Shown: positions 1-6,466, numbered from the stretch's first letter. The stretch: DNA of 11,497 nt from an uncultured Rothia sp. (GCA_937935205.1 CALGXU010000187.1:1-11497), one strand, 5' to 3'. Numbers and translations: made by a program. Notes: generated by a model from the sequence alone, not told the origin.

Positions 1-2710
1 CCGATCTAGAACGGCGTGCGGGGCGAGACTCGTAGGGGTCGTATGAGCCGCGCGAGCCACCGAAACTGTACCCGCCCGAGCTGTAACCACCCGAGTAGCT
101 GCCAGAACCGTAACCGGAACGAGAACCGCCCGAATAGCCGCCACCGTACGAATTACCGTAGGAGCTGCCGCCATAGGAACTGCCGCGAGCGCCATACGCA
201 CCCATACCGGAGGCGCCAAAGCCCGAGAAACCGGCGGTGCGCTTCCACTCAATCAGCTCCTCCGGGATCTCCTCCAGGAAGGGCGAGGGCGGGTTGAACT
301 GGCTCTTACCCCACATGGTGCGGGTTTCCGAGCGGGTCAGGTACAGGCGCTCCATGGCGCGGGTCAGACCCACGTACGCCAGGCGGCGTTCCTCGCTCAT
401 TTCCTTCTCATCGGTCAGGGCACGCTGATGCGGGAACAGGCCGTGCTCCATGCCGGTCAGGAACACCACGGGGAACTCCAGGCCCTTGGCGGTGTGCAGG
501 GTCATGAGGGTGACCATGCCCTGCGCCTTCGCCTCAGCGGCTTCGGCGGCAATCTGTGCGGCGGAGGCGTTCTCACCCTCCGCGCTGGCGGGGCGGTTCG
601 GGATCGAGTCGGCATCAGCGACTAGAGCCACGTGTTCGAGGAACTGCTCCAGGTCGGCGCCGGGGTTCTCGGTCTCGAACTCGACCATGGCGTCAAGCAG
701 CTCGGAGAGGTTCTCCACGCGCGATTCGTCCTGAATGTCCTTGGAGGCGCGCAGAGCCGCCAGGTACCCGGTCTGCTCCAGGACCGCTTCCAGGCAGGTT
801 GCGGCGGGTTCGGTGCGGGCGATCTGCTCCAGGTCGTCCATGAGGCGCACGAACTCGGCGTACTTCTTGACCGCGGCGGCACCCAGGCCGGGGATGTCGG
901 CTGCCTGGCGTGCGGCGGCGTAGAAGGAGATGCGGTTCGCACTCGCGTACTCCGCCACCACGGACTCAGACTTGGCACCGATACCGCGCTTGGGTTCGTT
1001 GAGGATGCGGCGCACGTTCACGTCGTCATCGGGGTTGCTCAGGGCGCGCAGGTACGCCAGGGCGTCCTTGATTTCCTTACGCTCGTAGAAGCGGGTACCA
1101 CCGACCACGCGGTAGGGCAGGCCGGCGCGCATGAGCATGTCCTCGAGGGTTCGGGACTGCGCGTTGGTGCGGTAGAAGATTGCGACGTCACCGGGCTGCA
1201 CGCCGTGCTCATCCGACAGGCGGTCAATTTCGCGGGTGATGTAGCGTGCCTCGGCGTGCTCGGATTCGGCGACGTAACCGATGATTTTCGCGCCCGCGCC
1301 GGAGGCGGTCCACAGCTTCTTGGGGCGACGGTCGGGGTTGCGTTCAATGACCGCGTTCGCCGCGGAGAGGATGTTCTGCGTGGAACGGTAGTTCTGTTCC
1401 AGCAGAATCGTGTGGGCGTTCGGGTAGTCCTTCTCGAAGTCCGTAATATTGCGGATATCCGCGCCGCGGAAGGCGTAGATGGACTGGTCGGAGTCACCCA
1501 CGACGGTCAGCTCCGCCGGGGGCACGGCGTCCGGGTAGGGGCCGCGGTCAGCCGGTGCCTTCGTGTGGGCGCCGACCAGTTCACGCACCAGCTGGTACTG
1601 GGCGTGGTTGGTGTCCTGGTACTCGTCCACGAGGATGTGGCGGAACTTGCGGCGGTAGTAGTTCGCGATTTCGGGGAACTTCTTGAGCAAAAAGACGGTG
1701 CGGCCAATCAGGTCGTCAAAGTCGAGGGAGTTGGCGGCGCGCAGACGCTGCGTGTAGACGGTGTAAATCTGCGAGATGGTCTTCTCGTACGGGTTATCGC
1801 TCGCCACGCGGGATGCGTACGCTTCGGCGCTGACCAGCTCGTTCTTCAGCGCGGAGATACGGTTGCCCACGGCCTTGGCGGTGAACTTCTTGGTATCCAG
1901 GTTGAGCTCTTTAATAATCAGGCTCAACAGGCGCTGCGAGTCAGTCGAATCGTAGATGGTGAAGGTGGACTTCAGACCCAGGGCGGCGGCCTCACGGCGC
2001 AGCACGCGCACGCAGAAGCTGTGGAAGGTCGAAATCCACATGTGCTTGGCGCGCGGGCCGACCAGCGCCTCAATACGTTCACGCATTTCAGCGGCAGCCT
2101 TGTTGGTGAAGGTGATGGCGAGAATCTGGCCGGGGGTCGCGCGGTGGGTTGCGAGCAGGTAGGCGATGCGGTGGGTGAGCACGCGGGTCTTGCCGGAGCC
2201 GGCGCCCGCGACGATGAGCAGGGGCGAGCCGGAGTGCAGCACGGCCTCTTCCTGGCGTTCATTGAGCCCGGCGGTGAGGGATGCGGGGTCCACAGCGTTG
2301 AGGCTGTGGGTGCGTTCGCCGTAGGGGTCGGCGGGGTCGAAATCCTCACCGTAACCACCGACGCGGTAGGCGGGCGGCATGAAGTCGCCGAGCGGGTCTG
2401 CGGCGGTGAAGGCTGCGGGTACGCCGAGTTCAGGAACGGGCGCGCTGGTAGCAGGGGCACCGTAGGCGGGCATGCCGGTGGGCAGGGCGGCGGGTAGGTC
2501 TTGTGCGGACGCCTCCATCACCGGAGCATCCATCGCTGCAGCATCCATGGGAGGGGCGTAGTAGTCGTCCTCGGCAGGGGGTACGTCGTAGTAGGGGTCA
2601 AAGGGCGGCTCATCATCCGCTACCGGTGCTGCGGGGGTGACGAGTTCGGCGGCGAACAGGCCGTCCTGTTCGGTGAAGGGCTGCTTCTGCTGTTCGGGCT
2701 TGTCGCTCAT
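1..2710 (-). CDS. pcrA: ATP-dependent DNA helicase PcrA/UvrD (SF1A), 3' end outside the window
   Basis: Superfamily 1A 3'-5' DNA helicase of repair and replication restart; 903 residues are visible and the C-terminus is cut by the window edge. Seen: Q-motif LNERQEEAV, Walker A AGAGSGKT with Lys174, DEYQDT (motif II, Asp362/Glu363), GDSDQSIYAFRGA (motif III), QNYRS (motif IV), VTLMTLHTAKGLEF (motif V) and EERRLAYVGLTRA (motif VI), in the right order. Walker A sits near residue 40 in typical PcrA, so there is an extra N-terminal stretch of about 135 residues rich in Pro, Ala, Asp and Tyr. After Trp822 the chain becomes a Gly/Ser/Tyr-rich tail. Two ATG codons lie in tandem (2713 and 2710). I chose 2710 because GAGG is 6 nt upstream of it and only 3 nt from the other. 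The 621-codon open frame opposite this gene is a composition shadow. Confidence 0.95.
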   Translation of the reverse strand, partial: MSDKPEQQKQPFTEQDGLFAAELVTPAAPVADDEPPFDPYYDVPPAEDDYYAPPMDAAAMDAPVMEASAQDLPAALPTGMPAYGAPATSAPVPELGVPAAFTAADPLGDFMPPAYRVGGYGEDFDPADPYGERTHSLNAVDPASLTAGLNERQEEAVLHSGSPLLIVAGAGSGKTRVLTHRIAYLLATHRATPGQILAITFTNKAAAEMRERIEALVGPRAKHMWISTFHSFCVRVLRREAAALGLKSTFTIYDSTDSQRLLSLIIKELNLDTKKFTAKAVGNRISALKNELVSAEAYASRVASDNPYEKTISQIYTVYTQRLRAANSLDFDDLIGRTVFLLKKFPEIANYYRRKFRHILVDEYQDTNHAQYQLVRELVGAHTKAPADRGPYPDAVPPAELTVVGDSDQSIYAFRGADIRNITDFEKDYPNAHTILLEQNYRSTQNILSAANAVIERNPDRRPKKLWTASGAGAKIIGYVAESEHAEARYITREIDRLSDEHGVQPGDVAIFYRTNAQSRTLEDMLMRAGLPYRVVGGTRFYERKEIKDALAYLRALSNPDDDVNVRRILNEPKRGIGAKSESVVAEYASANRISFYAAARQAADIPGLGAAAVKKYAEFVRLMDDLEQIARTEPAATCLEAVLEQTGYLAALRASKDIQDESRVENLSELLDAMVEFETENPGADLEQFLEHVALVADADSIPNRPASAEGENASAAQIAAEAAEAKAQGMVTLMTLHTAKGLEFPVVFLTGMEHGLFPHQRALTDEKEMSEERRLAYVGLTRAMERLYLTRSETRTMWGKSQFNPPSPFLEEIPEELIEWKRTAGFSGFGASGMGAYGARGSSYGGSSYGNSYGGGYSGGSRSGYGSGSYSGGYSSGGYSFGGSRGSYDPYESRPARRSRS

Positions 2711-2726
2711 CATCTACCTCGCTGCC

Positions 2727-2742
2727 TAGAATACACGTTCGA
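2727..2742 (-). promoter_or_regulatory. LexA-like SOS box overlapping the probable pcrA -10
   Basis: On the minus strand the sequence reads TCGAACGTGTATTCTA. It fits the Gram-positive LexA consensus CGAACRNRYGTTYG at 12 of 14 positions. The left half-site TCGAAC is perfect and the right half has two mismatches. It ends 16 nt before the chosen pcrA start. TATTCT (2728-2733) inside it is a plausible -10, and the nlpC promoter carries the same GTGTATTCT 9-mer. I see no good -35. LexA binding here would block RNA polymerase, consistent with SOS control of a repair helicase. This is inferred, not shown. Confidence 0.5.
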
Positions 2743-2820
2743 TATTCCATGCTACCGCATTTACTCCGCGGCTCCTACCCGTTCAGTCATCCGCCACTCC
2801 ATCCTTCGATCAGAGATAAG

Positions 2821-2861
2821 AAAACCGCCCGCGCCTGCTAATGCAAGCGACGGGCGGTTTT
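2821..2861 (-). terminator. Rho-independent terminator of the tRNA-Arg gene
   Basis: The arms AAAACCGCCCG and CGGGCGGTTTT form a perfect 11-bp stem around a 19-nt loop. Read on the minus strand it ends in TTTTCTT. It lies about 30 nt past the 3' end of the tRNA and upstream of the pcrA promoter, so it insulates the two units. Confidence 0.85.
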
Positions 2862-2890
2862 CTCGTACCGGCGTGAATACCGGTTTTGTG

Positions 2891-2963
2891 TGCCCCCGAG
2901 ACGATTCGAACGTCCGACACCTTCTTTAGGAGAGAAGTGCTCTATCCCCTGAGCTACGAGGGC
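2891..2963 (-). tRNA. tRNA-Arg (anticodon CCT)
   Basis: A 73-nt cloverleaf can be folded by eye. The acceptor stem is GCCCTCG/CGGGGGC with discriminator A at 2891. The D-arm stem is GCTC/GAGC. The anticodon stem is CTTCT/AGAAG with loop CTCCTAA, giving anticodon CCT at 2928-2930, which reads AGG. The variable loop has 5 nt, and the T-arm GGACG/CGTCT carries TTCGAAT. CCA is not encoded; the next bases are CAC. Open frames through this stretch on the plus strand are artefacts of the tRNA. Confidence 0.97.
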
Positions 2964-2973
2964 GTACCTATCC

Positions 2974-2979
2974 AGTATA
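2974..2979 (-). promoter_or_regulatory. -10 element of the tRNA-Arg gene
   Basis: TATACT on the minus strand (5 of 6 to TATAAT) is placed so that transcription would begin about 4 nt before the mature tRNA 5' end. A -35 is not clear; GGACTC lies at about the right spacing. Confidence 0.55.
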
Positions 2980-3070
2980 AAGCACCCCGCACCGCGAGTC
3001 CGCACAGCCCGTGTTCACCGCCCTGCGTTCACCGCCCGAAGACACCCGCCCCCGGCGGCAGAACCGCTCC

Positions 3071-3076
3071 TACAAT
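3071..3076 (+). promoter_or_regulatory. -10 element implying leaderless transcription of the DUF4031-HD gene
   Basis: TACAAT is followed by six bases and then the ATG at 3083. That places the expected transcription start on, or within a base of, the A of the start codon. No Shine-Dalgarno sequence is present upstream. Leaderless genes with TAnnnT at -12 to -7 from the start codon are common in actinobacteria. No clear -35 is visible. Confidence 0.6.
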
Positions 3077-3082
3077 GTACGA

Positions 3083-4096
3083 ATGAGCATCTACATTGAC
3101 CCGCCCACCTGGCCCGCACACGGCACCGTCTTCTCGCACCTCATCTCCGATGTGTCCCTGGCGGAACTGCACGGTTTCGCCGCGGCGGCGGGCATCAGTG
3201 AGCGCGCTTTCGACCGCGACCACTACGATGTGCCGGCGCACCGCTACGAGGATCTAGTACAGGCGGGCGCGATTGAGCTTAGCGGCTCGGAGCTGACTCG
3301 CACGCTTATTGCCAGCGGTCTACGGATTCCCCTGAAGGAGCGCCCCGAGAAGATTCGCCCGCGCCTGCTTCGCGCCTGGGAGGCGGCGTTTACGCCCCGC
3401 CTCAAGCACGTGGATGCTCCTGCCGAGCTGCGAGCTCAACTCGCGGCGCAGGTGGCGGAGCTGGGTGAGAGCCTACTGCAGGCGTGGGAGCAGCCGCACC
3501 GCGCCTACCACCACAGCGGGCACCTTTCGCAGATGCTCACCGACCTGGACCGCCTCTACGCACACCGCACGCAGGGTTCTACTCCCCTGGCGTTGGTTCT
3601 GGCGGCGTGGTTCCATGACGCGGTCTATGAGGGCGCGCCGGGTGAGGATGAGCGCCGTAGCGAGCAGCTGGCGAGCGCATCCCTGGAGCCGCTAGTTACC
3701 GCGGGTCTACTAAGTGAGGATGAGCTGCAGATGGTGTGTCTTCTGGTGCGTGCCACGGCAACCCACGAACTGCCCGAGTCTGCCGAACTACCGGCGGGCT
3801 ATGAGCCGGAGGATATTCAGTTTTTCCTCGATGCCGATATGGCTATCCTGGCGGCTGATTCGGCACGCTATCGCCGCTACCTGCGCGGGGTGCGTAGCGA
3901 GTACTCCCATTTTGACGATGAGGCGTTCCGTACCGGTCGTACGACCTTCCTGCGTTCCAACCTGGGTCGCGAGCGCATCTTCCTCTCCGAAGAGGCTCTC
4001 ACGCTCTGGGAGGAGCCTGCGCGGGCTAATCTGCGTGCTGAACTCAGCGAGTGGGAGCAGGACCCGCAGAGGCTTTTGCAGGCTCTCGCATCCTAG
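3083..4096 (+). CDS. DUF4031 domain fused to an HD-superfamily phosphohydrolase-like domain
   Basis: 337 residues, probably cytoplasmic; there is no signal peptide or membrane segment. Residues 1-85 match the DUF4031 pattern as I know it: MSIYIDPPTWPAHG at the start, then FSHLISD and DHYDVPAHRY. Residues about 95-335 look like an HD-superfamily metal-dependent hydrolase, with YHHSGH (His144), WFHDAVYE (His178-Asp179), ATATHEL (His228) and FFLDADMAIL (Asp250/Asp252) as likely metal ligands. The substrate cannot be told from sequence; other HD proteins act on nucleotides or phosphate esters. An in-frame ATG 24 codons upstream is rejected because the extension is low-complexity and crosses the -10 element, while the -10 and the family N-terminus both point to 3083. 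The gene appears monocistronic and is followed by two terminators. Confidence 0.85.
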   Translation: MSIYIDPPTWPAHGTVFSHLISDVSLAELHGFAAAAGISERAFDRDHYDVPAHRYEDLVQAGAIELSGSELTRTLIASGLRIPLKERPEKIRPRLLRAWEAAFTPRLKHVDAPAELRAQLAAQVAELGESLLQAWEQPHRAYHHSGHLSQMLTDLDRLYAHRTQGSTPLALVLAAWFHDAVYEGAPGEDERRSEQLASASLEPLVTAGLLSEDELQMVCLLVRATATHELPESAELPAGYEPEDIQFFLDADMAILAADSARYRRYLRGVRSEYSHFDDEAFRTGRTTFLRSNLGRERIFLSEEALTLWEEPARANLRAELSEWEQDPQRLLQALAS

Positions 4097-4105
4097 CCGC
4101 CTACG

Positions 4106-4137
4106 CTAAAACACGTACCGCCTAAAACACATACCGC
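4106..4137 (+). repeat. 16-bp tandem duplication before the terminator
   Basis: CTAAAACACGTACCGC (4106-4121) is followed directly by CTAAAACACATACCGC (4122-4137), one mismatch in 16. The second copy supplies the base of the 5' arm of the next terminator, so either TACCGCC copy could pair with the 3' arm. Confidence 0.8.
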
Positions 4138-4180
4138 CGAGAATGCACCCGTACGAAAGGTGCACTCTCGGCGGTATTTT
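4131..4180 (+). terminator. Terminator of the DUF4031-HD gene
   Basis: The arms at 4131-4149 and 4159-4177 form a 19-bp stem with one A/C mismatch around a 9-nt loop. The stem is followed by TTTT on the plus strand. It starts about 35 nt after the stop codon. Confidence 0.9.
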
Positions 4181-4200
4181 CGTGGAATCTCTCGGGTACA

Positions 4201-4239
4201 CAAAAGGCGCCCACCCCGTGCGGGGTAGGCGCCTTTTGA
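4201..4239 (-). terminator. Terminator of the NlpC/P60 gene, possibly bidirectional
   Basis: CAAAAGGCGCC pairs with GGCGCCTTTTG, with an inner ACCCCG/CGGGGT stem. On the minus strand the 3' arm ends in CCTTTTG. It lies about 40 nt past the NlpC stop codon, in convergent position to the HD gene terminator. Confidence 0.85.
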
Positions 4240-4279
4240 GAAGTATGTTGGGCTAGACCCAGCTCTTATGCGCTAAGGC

Positions 4280-4969
4280 TTAGAGAGCGGTGTAGTAGCC
4301 GTCAACGGACATCCAGGAGGTGGGGTGCACCAGGGTACCGTTGGTGGGGTTCAGAGCGGAGATCATCTTGCCGTCGCCCAGGTAGATACCAACGTGGCTG
4401 TAGCCGTTCTGGAAGACGATGTCGCCGGGCTGGGGGTTAGAGGTCGGGCGCAGCTCGTTCTTCATTGCGTAGGTGAAAGCGGTCAGCTTGATGCCGTGCT
4501 GAGCGAAAACCCAAGAGGTGAAGCCGGAGCAGTCCCATGCACCGAAGGTCTTGCCGCCCCAAACGTATGCGCCACCCAGACCGCTCATTGCGGTTGCAAC
4601 GATTGCGTCGCGGGATGCGTTACCGGTGGAAGCGGAGGAAGCTGCGGGTGCAGCGGGAGCCTCGGTTGCAACGGGTGCAACGTAAGCCTGCTGTGCCTCA
4701 GCCTGGGGTGCTACGTAGGAGGTCTCAGCTGCAGGAGCCGGAGCTGCTGCGGGAGCAACGTAGGTCTGCTGTGCCTGAGCCTGGGGTGCAACGTAGGTGG
4801 TTGCGGGGGTGTTGTAGCTGGTGTAGTCGAACTCGTAGTTGGTGTAGTCGTAGGACAGATCAGCTGCAGCGGGGATCTGTGCGAATGCGTTCGCGGGAAC
4901 GGTCGAGCCGAGCAGGATTGCGCCTGCTGCGAGGGTTGCACCTGCGGTACGTACGATCTTCTTAGCCAT
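4280..4969 (-). CDS. Secreted NlpC/P60 peptidoglycan endopeptidase
   Basis: 229 residues. Residues 1-28 are a Sec signal peptide (MAKKIVRTAG, then a hydrophobic core, cleavage probably at PANA|FA). Residues 35-115 are a Tyr/Ala/Pro/Gln-rich linker with four YVAP motifs (59, 70, 85, 96) forming two copies of a 26-residue unit, likely a wall-spanning or wall-associated spacer. Residues 118-229 are the NlpC/P60 domain, with catalytic Cys147 in DCSGF and His192 in SHVGIYLG. The family cleaves peptide stems of peptidoglycan. Where the third catalytic His is often found (pattern FVHA) this protein has MISA (Ser204). The start at 4969 has GGAGG 8 nt upstream. A longer open frame upstream reads through the riboswitch and is not the protein. 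The gene is monocistronic with a c-di-AMP riboswitch leader. Confidence 0.93.
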   Translation of the reverse strand: MAKKIVRTAGATLAAGAILLGSTVPANAFAQIPAAADLSYDYTNYEFDYTSYNTPATTYVAPQAQAQQTYVAPAAAPAPAAETSYVAPQAEAQQAYVAPVATEAPAAPAASSASTGNASRDAIVATAMSGLGGAYVWGGKTFGAWDCSGFTSWVFAQHGIKLTAFTYAMKNELRPTSNPQPGDIVFQNGYSHVGIYLGDGKMISALNPTNGTLVHPTSWMSVDGYYTAL

Positions 4970-4984
4970 TGGTAATTCCTCCAT

Positions 4985-5141
4985 TGCCTGACGAGGTGAG
5001 CTGTCGGGCTCGAGCATGGATTCGCTCGGCCACCGAAGTGACTTAGCCCCGAGGCTTCTCGATTGAGAAGCCGTATCCCAGCTTGGGGATTGGGTCCCCC
5101 GCTTCTGCCATATTGGGTAGACGTACATCGAAGCGTTGGCA
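4985..5141 (-). ncRNA. Cyclic-di-AMP riboswitch (ydaO-yuaA type)
   Basis: The leader carries the hallmark pieces of the ydaO motif on the minus strand: GCGGGGGACCCAA (5090-5102 region), a hairpin CTTCTC/GAGAAG at 5055-5070, and the conserved 3' block CCCGACAGCTCACCTCGT (4991-5008). A terminal P1 helix can be drawn between TGCC (5138-5141) and GGCA (4985-4988). The ends are approximate. These riboswitches bind c-di-AMP and usually lower expression of wall hydrolase and osmotic genes, including NlpC and Rpf genes in actinobacteria. The P1 3' strand is only 2 nt from the Shine-Dalgarno sequence GGAGG (4978-4982). Confidence 0.85.
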
Positions 5142-5200
5142 GAACTCAGCGGAACCGCTTCGACGGTGCCCTCTTACGATGAGGATTTGGGCACAAATCG

Positions 5201-5229
5201 AGAATACACAGAAAACTCCCAGTTGTCAC
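5201..5229 (-). promoter_or_regulatory. Sigma-70-type promoter of the riboswitch-nlpC unit
   Basis: On the minus strand: GTGACA (5224-5229), a 17-nt spacer, then TATTCT (5201-5206). The expected start is near 5194, giving a leader of about 225 nt that contains the whole riboswitch. Confidence 0.65.
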
Positions 5230-5653
5230 TTCATTCGGGCTTAAATTTTGGACTTTCACCCCCGGCGGAACGGAACGAGTTTGGGCAACCAGAACCCCGT
5301 TTATTTGCGAGAGCTTAAGCAACTTAAGGCGTTTGACTAGGCGTTTCACAAGGATGCACATTCGCTTTTAATGCGCCAGCACCCCTTAAGGACAGGGTTC
5401 AAAACTCTTAAAAATGAGCCTCGTCTCTTAAGTGTCCATTCTCAGAAATCGTTCAAGTACCGGCATTTCCCTCAGTTTCAACCTCAGATTTAAGCGAAAA
5501 ACGCGAAAAATGCACTCAAGCGCAGTTGCTAAAACCCTGAGAGAGGAGTATATGCGCCCGCACACATGACCAAACTCTGAAATATCCCGTCCACTAGGCG
5601 TATCAGCTTCCCAAAGCCTACCCGCAAGGCTGTGCAACCCCAACAAGTGCACA
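5230..5653. other. Intergenic region without a convincing gene
   Basis: About 420 bp, more AT-rich than the neighbouring genes. Open frames here are short and lack ribosome binding sites or recognisable products. It holds four CTTAAG hexamers (5314, 5323, 5385, 5427), a 9-bp tandem repeat GCGAAAAA(C/T) at 5494-5511, and the 9-mer ACTAGGCGT twice (5336 and 5593). I can assign no function to these. Confidence 0.6.
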
Positions 5654-5697
5654 AAACGGTGGCACCGCCTCCATAAAGGGAAGCGATACCACCGTTT
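5654..5697 (-). terminator. Terminator of the DtxR/IdeR gene
   Basis: AAACGGTGG (5654-5662) pairs with CCACCGTTT (5689-5697). Further inner pairing CGCC/GGCG-like with mismatches extends the stem. On the minus strand it ends in CCGTTTTGT. It lies about 40 nt beyond the stop codon. Confidence 0.85.
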
Positions 5698-5736
5698 AGA
5701 GTGTGAACTGGGTTAGCAGACTCTCAAAACTGGAGC

Positions 5737-6441
5737 TTAGAGGCTGCCGCCGCGCTTTACCACGATTGCGTTTGCCACGTCCATATCCAGGGAGAGGGTA
5801 TCCTCTTCACCATCGGCGTGAACAATCACGTCATCGTTCTGGCCAGCAACCACGGACACCGAAGCGCCGTAGACAATACCAGCGTCAGCCAGCAGCTTCA
5901 GCAGCTCAACATCAGTCTGAATGGACTCGGGGAAGCGAGAAATGGTGAAACGATCCTCGGGGCCAGAGTCGCGTGCAGCCAGGGACATGGGCACGGTGCG
6001 CTCGTCGTTCGTCTCGCTCACGTGGCCCAGGTCCTCCAGGCCGGGGATAGCGTTACCGTACGGGGAGAACTTGGGGTCCTTGAGCATCTCCAGGATGCGC
6101 TTCTCCACCTTGTCACTCATGACGTGCTCCCAGCGGCATGCCTCTTCATGCACGTACTCAAGCTCCAAGCCAATAATGTCGGAGAGCAGGCGCTCAGCCA
6201 GGCGGTGCTTACGCATGACCTCAACCGCCTTGTGGCGGCCTTCCTCAGTCAGTTCGAGGTGGCGGTCCGGCTCAACGGTGAGCAGGCCGTGCTTCTCCAT
6301 ACGTGCCACAGTCTGGGAAACGGTCGGGCCGGAGTGCTCGAGTCGTTCAGCGATGCGCGCACGCATGGGGACGATGCCCTCTTCCTCCAGTTCGAGGATG
6401 GTGCGCAAATACATCTCTGTGGTATCGATGAGGTCTGTCAT
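5737..6441 (-). CDS. DtxR/IdeR-family iron-dependent transcriptional repressor
   Basis: 234 residues, the full three-domain length of the family. The N-terminal winged helix spans about 1-70 (RIAERLEHSGPTVSQTVARMEKHGLL is the recognition region). Dimerisation and metal-binding helices span about 71-140, and an SH3-like domain about 150-234. The DtxR metal ligands are all present at the textbook numbers: Met10, Cys102, Glu105, His106 (primary site) and His79, Glu83, His98 (ancillary site). Cys102 favours an Fe(II)-sensing IdeR/DtxR over MntR. It is expected to bind DNA when iron-loaded and repress iron-uptake genes. The start at 6441 (MTDLIDTTEM) has GGGAG 6 nt upstream and gives the canonical numbering. 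The longer frame starting 14 codons earlier crosses an inverted repeat and is rejected. Monocistronic. Confidence 0.93.
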   Translation of the reverse strand: MTDLIDTTEMYLRTILELEEEGIVPMRARIAERLEHSGPTVSQTVARMEKHGLLTVEPDRHLELTEEGRHKAVEVMRKHRLAERLLSDIIGLELEYVHEEACRWEHVMSDKVEKRILEMLKDPKFSPYGNAIPGLEDLGHVSETNDERTVPMSLAARDSGPEDRFTISRFPESIQTDVELLKLLADAGIVYGASVSVVAGQNDDVIVHADGEEDTLSLDMDVANAIVVKRGGSL

Positions 6442-6466
6442 ATATCTCTCCCAGCTATCACCGCAA

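Noticed and set aside
632..2497. 621-codon open frame on the plus strand
   Set aside because: It lies wholly opposite the pcrA gene, whose helicase motifs are clear. Its Val/Gly/His/Asp-rich composition is typical of an antisense shadow in high-GC DNA, and it resembles no known protein.
2886..3086. Plus-strand frame encoding peptides such as ETIRTSDT
   Set aside because: It is the translated complement of tRNA-Arg, a well-known source of false protein predictions.
4970..5128. N-terminal extension of the NlpC protein to an ATG at 5128
   Set aside because: The extension reads through the riboswitch, and the signal peptide begins at the ATG at 4969, which has a good ribosome binding site.
5544..5570. 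Five-codon frame ATGCGCCCGCACACATGA preceded by GAGAGGAG
   Set aside because: The spacing to the ATG is too short, nothing follows that it could attenuate, and such short frames arise by chance.
5428..5652. 74-codon minus-strand frame in the gene-poor region
   Set aside because: It starts with GTG next to the DtxR terminator, has no ribosome binding site and resembles no known protein.
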